27,500 nucleotides of DNA. It comes from Penaeus vannamei (lineage: Eukaryota; Arthropoda; Malacostraca; Decapoda; Penaeidae). The translations under genes and the position numbers were made by a program. The notes under the pieces are model-generated. The model made no database searches, was not told where the DNA came from, and saw nothing but the letters and a program-made list of their open reading frames with translations. The DNA is taken from NCBI RefSeq assembly GCF_042767895.1, contig NC_091555.1:5174042-5201541 (forward strand). Reading direction: 5' to 3'. Positions 21,669 to 27,500 of this stretch are shown here, in pieces. The first letter of the stretch is position 1; every line of letters starts with the position of its first letter.

Positions 21669-21884
21669 CTTGTATTTCTAAATGTTCAAAGATATACAAT
21701 ACGCAATGGTATGAATACAGTAATACGAAAATAACTGAAAAAGTAACATTTGTACACAAAAGAAAGGCAGAAAATACATTTTTTTTTTTTTGCTGAACAT
21801 GTTTTGAACATGTTTTATCGTGTTTATCTTTCTTGTTCTGTAAATCAGTGTTGCCGTTAAGCTCGTCCCATCCATTAACTTTAT

Positions 21885-22135
21885 TGTTATACTTTATGGT
21901 GCTAGTTTTCCTTTCATGAAAATATTTATTTATGATATATTTCTATGGTATATTTACTATATTTATCATTGTTATAATATATCGTACTAGTTTTCCATTC
22001 ATGAAAATATTTATTTATGATATATTTCTACGGTATGTGTGTCATATTTATCATTGTTATATTATATCGAAGTTTTCCTTTCATGAGAATATTTATTTAT
22101 AATAGTGGTATAGTTTTACTTCATGTATACTATAT
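21885..22135. repeat. About 83-bp tandem repeat, 3 copies
   Basis: AGTTTTCC(T/A)TTCATGA occurs at 21904, 21989 and 22071 (85 and 82 bp apart). Each is followed by AATATTTATTTAT and, in the first two, ATATATTTCTA and TATTTATCATTGTTAT. The third copy is shortened. Confidence 0.9.
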
Positions 22136-22202
22136 TTAGCATAACCAGCTAAGATATATCTTTACTTTATATCTATAAGCTGATATGCTGTAGAATTATC
22201 AT

Positions 22203-22407
<205 letters not shown>

Positions 22408-22726
22408 TTTTATGTCATAGATTTGTCATGTACATACACCCTATCCCTTTTCAAAAAAAAGAAAAAAAGAAAAAGAAAAATAAAGACGAAAGATAAAAAA
22501 ATAAAAGTAAAAAAAATATAAAATGCGATGTTTGTCATATTTTAAACCTCGCTTATCTATTTACGATAACCCAACAAGTCCCGGATTTGTCACGGCAACC
22601 GAACCTCACACACTGCACATTAATATAAACAATATTACAAATTCATCAGATCAAAAAAAAAAAAAAAAAAAAAAAAAACTTTCATCACAATTTTTTTTCT
22701 AAACTCCCTGGCACTCCGATCTGACA
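22408..22726. other. AT-rich spacer with A-rich run and poly-A of 26
   Basis: A-rich stretch at 22455-22520, unique DNA at 22530-22650, and a pure A run at 22653-22678. No gene seen. Confidence 0.6.
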
Positions 22727-23185
22727 GGTGGGGGGAGGGGGAGGGGGGAGTGAGGAGGGAGGAGGGAGGAGGGAGGAGGGAGGAGGGAGGAGGGAGAGAG
22801 GAGAAGGGAGGAAGGAGGAGCGAGGAGGGAGGAGGGAGGAGGGAGAAGAGGGGAGGGAGAAGGGAGAAAGGAGGAAGGGGAGGGGGAAGGGAGGAAGGGG
22901 GAGGGAGGAGGGAGAAGGGAGAGGAGGGAGGGAGGGAGGAGGAAGGAAAAGGGAGAAGGGAGAGGGAGAAGGGAAGAGGGAGGAAGGGAGAAGGGAGAAG
23001 GGAGAAGGGAGGAAGGGAGAGGACGGAGGACGGAAGAGGGAGAAGGGAGAAGGGAGGAAGGGAGAAGGGAGAGGACGGAAGACGGAAGAGGGAGAAGGGG
23101 GAAGAGAGAGGGAGAGGAGGGAGGAGGGAGGTAGGAGGGAGAAGGGGGAGGGAGTACGGGTGAGGGGGGAGGGGGGGGGGAGGGG
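22727..23185. repeat. G-rich purine minisatellite (GGGAGGA / GGGAGAA)
   Basis: Almost only G and A, with many runs of three to ten G, built of 6-7 base words. It ends in a run of about ten G at about 23171. The S/P/L frames on one strand and G/R/E frames on the other are artefacts. It could form G-quadruplex and intramolecular triplex structures. Confidence 0.95.
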
Positions 23186-23385
23186 TTGGAGTGTGGCTGA
23201 TACAATATCGGAAAATCGACCCACCGGCATGCAGAGGCCACCCGTCGGTCAGTGCATGGCGATAGAGACGAGAATTGGGGGAAAAAGTGAATGGGTGAAA
23301 CATTTTATTGCCTTGTCATAAGTGGCAGATTGCTTGTTCCTTTTTTCGGTTTAATTAACATGTTTGTTGATGGGGATTCATGGTA
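23186..23385. other. Unique DNA between G-rich and GAT tracts
   Basis: About 140 bp of mixed composition (23190-23320) with no identified motif, followed by a T-rich link. Confidence 0.5.
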
Positions 23386-23640
23386 ATGGCACTAGTAAAA
23401 ATGGTGATAATAATACCAATAATGATAATGATAACCATGACAACAGCAACGGTAATAATAAAGATAATGATGATAATGGTAATGATAATAATGACAATGA
23501 TAATGATCATAATGACAATTGCAGTAATGATAATGACAAGGGTGATAATGTTAATAAGTGCATCACAAAATATTATGATAACAAAAATGTAAACAATAAT
23601 AACTATAATGATAATGATACTGATGAAAATCATGATAAAC
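23386..23640. repeat. Degenerate GATAAT / AATGAT tract
   Basis: Trinucleotide-like ATGATAATG and AATAATGAC words throughout. Confidence 0.9.
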
Positions 23641-24382
23641 TACTACCACTACTAAAACCAATACCATCATCACACCATCATCACCACCGCCGACATCATC
23701 TTCACCACCATCACAATCCCCAACACCACACCATCACTACCACCATCCCCAACACCACACCATCACCACCAAACCTCTACCACCATCCCCAACACTATCA
23801 CCATCACCACCAAACCTCAACCACCATCTCCAACACCACACCATCACCACCACCACCACCAAACCTCAGCCACCATCCCCAACACCATCACCACCACCAC
23901 CAAACCTCTACCACCATCCCCAACACCACACCACCACCATCACCACCAAACCTCTACCACCAACTCCAACACCACACCATCACCGCCAAACCTCTACCAC
24001 CATCCCCAACACCACACCACCACCATCACCACCAAACCTCTACCACCAACTCCAACACCACACCATCACCGCCAAACCTCTACCACCATCCCCAACACCA
24101 CACCACCACCATCACCACCAAACCTCTACCACCAACCCCAACACCATCACCACCACCACCAAACCTCTACCACCATCCCCAACACCACACCATCACCACC
24201 AAACCTCTACCACCATCCCCAACACCACACCATCACCACCACCACCAAACCTCTACCACCATCCCCAACACCACACTCACCACCACCACCAAACCTCTAC
24301 CACCATCCCCAACACCACACTCACCACCACCAAACCTCTACCACCAACCCCAACACCACACTATCACCACCACCACCACCTG
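23641..24382. repeat. CCA-rich minisatellite, about 42-bp unit, about 14 copies
   Basis: AAACCTCTACCACCATCCCC followed by AACACCACACCATCACCACC recurs about every 40-45 bp from 23771 to 24329. Between 23983 and about 24155 a dimer of about 86 bp, with alternating ACCATCCCC and ACCAACTCC halves and a CCGCC mark, is repeated. The 339-aa T/P/H/N frame across it has no start context or domain and is open because the repeat lacks stop words. Confidence 0.95.
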
Positions 24383-24753
24383 ATAACAAACCTCCCTTTG
24401 TTTAACAACATTTCCTGTACACCCTCAGAGGCCACCCACTTGTCAGCTACGTGTACCCAAACTTATAAAAAAACCCTTTTAATCCTCTTTTTAAAATAAA
24501 ATATTTCCCTACATTTATATATTCAGCTCGGACCTCGCACAATAATAATAATAATAAAAAAAACTGTTCTTGTTCATCTGTTTGGAGTTCATTGTTCTAA
24601 AGAACGAGGATGTATGTTCTCTTGTGATAACTTGTGGTCAGCGTATTGTCAATAGATAATAATGATAATGATAATAATAATAAAATTAAGTTTCTGTTGA
24701 TACATAGCATTATACTATCTCACAGATAACTGCTTGGTGACAGTTTCCATTAA
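24383..24753. other. Unique AT-rich DNA with short AAT and ATAATG runs
   Basis: Small (AAT)n runs at 24541-24557 and 24655-24683. No gene recognised. Confidence 0.5.
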
Positions 24754-24815
24754 AAGAAAGAAAGAAAGAAAGAAAAAAAGAAAGAAAGAAAGAGAAAGAA
24801 AGAAAGAAAGAAGGA

Positions 24816-24847
<32 letters not shown>

Positions 24848-24971
24848 AAAAAAGAAAGAAAGATAGAAAGATAAAAAGATAGAAAGAAAGAAAGAAAGAC
24901 AGACAGACAAAAAGAAAGACGGAAAGAAAGAAAGAAAGAAAGAAAGACAGACAGACAGAAAGAAAGAGTGA

Positions 24972-25019
<48 letters not shown>

Positions 25020-25172
25020 AAATAAATAGAAAAAAAAGAGAAAAGGAAAGAAAGAAAGAAAGAAAAAAAGAAAGAAAGAAAGAAAGAAAAAGAAAGAAGT
25101 AAAGAAACATACAAGAATAGAATAGAAAGAAAGAGAAAAAGAAAGAAAAAAAGGAAAGAAAGAAAGAAGAAA

Positions 25173-25245
<73 letters not shown>

Positions 25246-25255
25246 ACGAAACAAA
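24754..25255. repeat. (GAAA)n microsatellite, about 500 bp
   Basis: GAAA tetranucleotides with GACA, GATA and extra-A interruptions. The cleanest runs are about 24968-25020 and 25176-25245. The F/L/S frames on the minus strand are artefacts. Confidence 0.97.
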
Positions 25256-25280
25256 GATAGAAACAAAGAAAAAAAATAGA

Positions 25281-25776
25281 GCATTCAGAGAGAGCATACC
25301 TCCGCCAAAGCAACAGGGTCACTGATGCAATAAAAATACTCACACTTGAAGAATTACATTAAAATCCTCTCTTTCACAAGTACACTAATGACGTCCGTAA
25401 AAATAATCTCTTTGGTGGAGGTAATAAAGGCGATAATGATAATAATAGATACCCCTATTGTCATGGTAATAGGATTAACTGATACAATCGTTAAACAAAT
25501 TCCTGGAACCGGATCATAAACCGGATCACAGCCAAAAATTTAATAGCATCTAAATTAGGCTAAAACACACCTCTGGTTAAAAAAAAAAAAAATAAAAATA
25601 AAAAAAAAAAAAAAAAAAAAAAAAGATAAATAAAAAAAAAAAAATAATAATAATGATAATAATAATAAATAAATAAATAAATAAAAATCTGTTTATAACT
25701 TTCTGAGTTATCCTGCTAACCAACCAACCAACAAACTAACCAACAGTACCAATAACATGACCTCCTCAGGCAATAT
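25281..25776. mobile_element. Dispersed interspersed repeat split by an A/T-rich expansion
   Basis: The left part (25281-25423) begins GCATTCAGAGAGAGCATACC. It contains TACCTCCGCCAAAG at 25297-25310 and its near-exact inverse CTTTGGTGGAGGTA at 25410-25423. The right part has CCTGGAACCGGATC (about 25502) and, after an A-rich run (25580-25685), TAACTTTCTGAGTTATCCTG, CTAACCAACCAACCAAC and CATGACCTCCTCAGG. I recall this order (cctccgccaag, ccggatc, ttctgagttatcctgctaac, caaccaac, cctcc) from a repeat widespread in marine animals, but I cannot name it with certainty. Confidence 0.55.
25580..25685. repeat. A-rich and AAT/AAAT expansion inside the dispersed repeat
   Basis: Long A runs separated by single T bases, then ATAATAATG and (AAAT)n. 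It interrupts the order of the surrounding element. Confidence 0.9.
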
Positions 25777-26600
25777 GTCTACCGTATTATCATAGATTAT
25801 CAAGGGTACAAGAGATATGATCTTTGAACCGTAAGATTAAATATTTTCTTTGAGATGACTTTACGAATTAATCGCACTCAGTTTTTTTTTCAGGAGATGA
25901 ACAAAAACAAAAACAAAAATAAAAACAAAAAAATATTGTTAGAAGAAATTTACATACTTTTATTTACATTTATTTATATTTATTTATTTCCAGAAATTTA
26001 CATATAGTAGAAATACTTTACATACAGTACACCTATCTATCTGTGGCTATTTACCTATCTCTATATAATACATTTACTTGTCATTTTTGCCTATCATTAA
26101 GTCTGTATGACAAATAGTCTTCAAAACTATCTATCTATATCCACGTACACAACTATCTATCTATATCCACGTACACAGTGCATACCACTCGTGTATCTAT
26201 CAACCTATCTACCTATCCCTCTCTACACATCTCCATAGAGTATTTACCTGACATCCCCTAACTATATAATCCTGACAGCGCGACAAATAAACCTTCAAAA
26301 CACTCTATCAAAATCCATATCATCACTCGCCCTCACGTATCCATCTCCCTGTCCATCTACCTGTCAACAAACACGCGGTGAATATCAGTTCGATATCAAA
26401 GCCATCTCTACCCGATAGACCGATAGAATTCCGGGCTTTCGAGTAGAGTAATAAAAGTAGTTTTTGGAAGCCTTATCAAAACGGGCCATTTCTGCGTCTG
26501 CTGCTAAGGTAAGAGGTCGTTCTTGATTTACTTTTGGAGGAAATTGTGATCCCGTTAAAATTCCGACCGGCTGGGAAGTTTGATCGTAAAGGGAAATCGA
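25777..26600. other. AT-rich unique DNA with short CTAT repeats
   Basis: Contains small A/T words (25905-25990), CTATCTAT stretches and a 26-bp duplication (26125-26176). Unique DNA from 26380 to 26600 shows no recognised coding sequence. Confidence 0.5.
26125..26176. repeat. 26-bp exact tandem duplication
   Basis: AACTATCTATCTATATCCAC plus six more bases occurs at 26125-26150 and again, unchanged, at 26151-26176. Confidence 0.97.
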
Positions 26601-27500
26601 GCCAATACCGCCGCTTCTTCTTCTTATTTGTCTTCTTCCTCTTCCGTTCCTTCTTCTTCTTCGTTTTCTTCCTCCTCCTCTTCTTTTATCTTCTTCTATT
26701 TCTTCTCCCTCCTCCTCTCTTTCTTCTTCCTCCTCCTTTCCTTCTTCTTCTTCTTCTTTTTCTTCTTCCCCCTCCTCTCCTTCTTCTTTTTCTTCATCAT
26801 CTTCCTTTCCTTATTTTTCTTTTCCTCTTTTTTTGTCTTTTTTCTCTTCTCTTCTTCTGATTCTTATTAATGTTATTAGTACTATTGTCTTCTTTTTTAT
26901 GCTATTCTTTTTCGTCCATTTCTTAATCTTTCGCTTTTTATTTCTCAATTCCTCATTTTCCTTTTCTATTTTTTCTTACCTTTTTTCTTCATCGCTATAT
27001 TCCTCTCTTTCTTTTCTTCCTCTCTCTCTCTCTCTTATCTCCTTCTCCTCCTCCTTTCTCTGTGTGTGTGTGTGCGCCCTCCTGAACTTCTTCTTCCTCC
27101 TCCTCCTCCTCTTCCTCCTTTTTCTTCTCCTCTCTATTATCTCCTCCTCCTCCTCCTCCTCATTCTCTTTATTTTCACTATTCTCTTTATTTTCTTCTTC
27201 TTCCTCTTCCTCCTCCTCCTCATTCTCTTTTTATTTTCTTCTTCTTCTTCTTCCTCCTCCTCCTCCTTTTTCTTCTCCTCTCTATTATCTCCTCCTCCTA
27301 TTTCCCTCTGTGTGTGTGCGCGACCTCCTGAACTTCTTCTTCATCCTCCTCCTCTTCCTCCTTTTTTTCCTCTCCATTATCTCCTCCTCCTCCTCCTCCT
27401 CATTCTCTTTATTTTCTTCTTCTTCTTCCTCCTCCTCCTCCTCTTTTCCCTCTGTGTGTTTGCGCTCTCCTGTACCTCTTCTTCCTCCTCCTCTTCTTTT
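26601..27500. repeat. CTT/CTC pyrimidine tract with higher-order units, reaching the window edge
   Basis: Mostly C and T on the plus strand, with (CTT)n and (CTC)n words. From 27059 a longer unit appears: TGTGTGTGTG, a short GCGCC-like junction, CTCCTGAACTTCTTCTTC, then (CTC)n and TCTATTATCTCCTCC. It recurs at about 27305 and 27450. L/F/S open frames are discounted. Confidence 0.92.

Noticed and set aside
23364..24383. 339-aa T/P/H/N-rich frame
   Set aside because: Encoded by the GAT and CCA repeats, with no signal peptide, domain or splice context. Histidine and proline follow from CAC/CCA words.
24710..25343. Three F/L/S frames of about 190 aa on the minus strand
   Set aside because: Translation of a (GAAA)n tract in three frames.

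Overview
This is eukaryotic nuclear DNA: an intergenic or intronic stretch packed with simple-sequence repeats, minisatellites, one long satellite array and decayed transposable elements. No complete protein-coding gene is visible, nor any operon, ribosome-binding site, tRNA or rRNA. The density of GA/CT, CA, TA, GAAA and CTT tracts, with LINE and PIF/Harbinger-type relics and a repeat I associate with marine animals, suggests a marine arthropod such as a penaeid shrimp. That assignment is inference.

Layout. 1-0.9 kb: GGGA/GAAG purine tract. 0.9-2.57 kb: AT-rich DNA with two local duplications and, at 2356-2436 (-), a possible 27-codon exon with consensus splice sites on both sides. 2.57-5.41 kb: a 29-bp satellite, about 98 copies, in strict register. 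5.41-5.86 kb: the start of a PIF/Harbinger-like DNA transposon abutting the satellite. 6.0-7.3 kb: short tandem repeats, poly-A and GA-rich DNA. 7.4-10.2 kb: four unrelated tandem arrays (about 50, 120, 142 and 56 bp) around a 162-bp fold-back (9375-9536). Its right arm carries a good hammerhead-ribozyme fold and its left arm carries a weaker one on the other strand. 10.4-12.4 kb: CT, CA, A-rich and GA tracts. 12.4-15.9 kb: mostly unique AT-rich DNA with two inverted repeats, one a perfect 26-bp-arm hairpin. 15.9-18.34 kb: a two-module CT-rich minisatellite. 18.3-19.5 kb: TC/TA tract and unique DNA. 19.54-21.18 kb (-): a decayed non-LTR retrotransposon (LINE) whose reverse-transcriptase motifs are still in order. 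21.5-25.3 kb: TG, CA/TA, G-rich, GAT, CCA and GAAA arrays. 25.28-25.78 kb: a dispersed interspersed repeat. 26.1-27.5 kb: CTT/CTC pyrimidine DNA.

Nothing here works together as a pathway. The best leads are the hammerhead-like fold-back, the indel-free satellite next to a Harbinger terminus, the lone candidate exon, and the two perfect inverted repeats. Long open frames in this window lie in CT-, GA- or CCA-rich repeats and are open only because those compositions rarely form stop codons.
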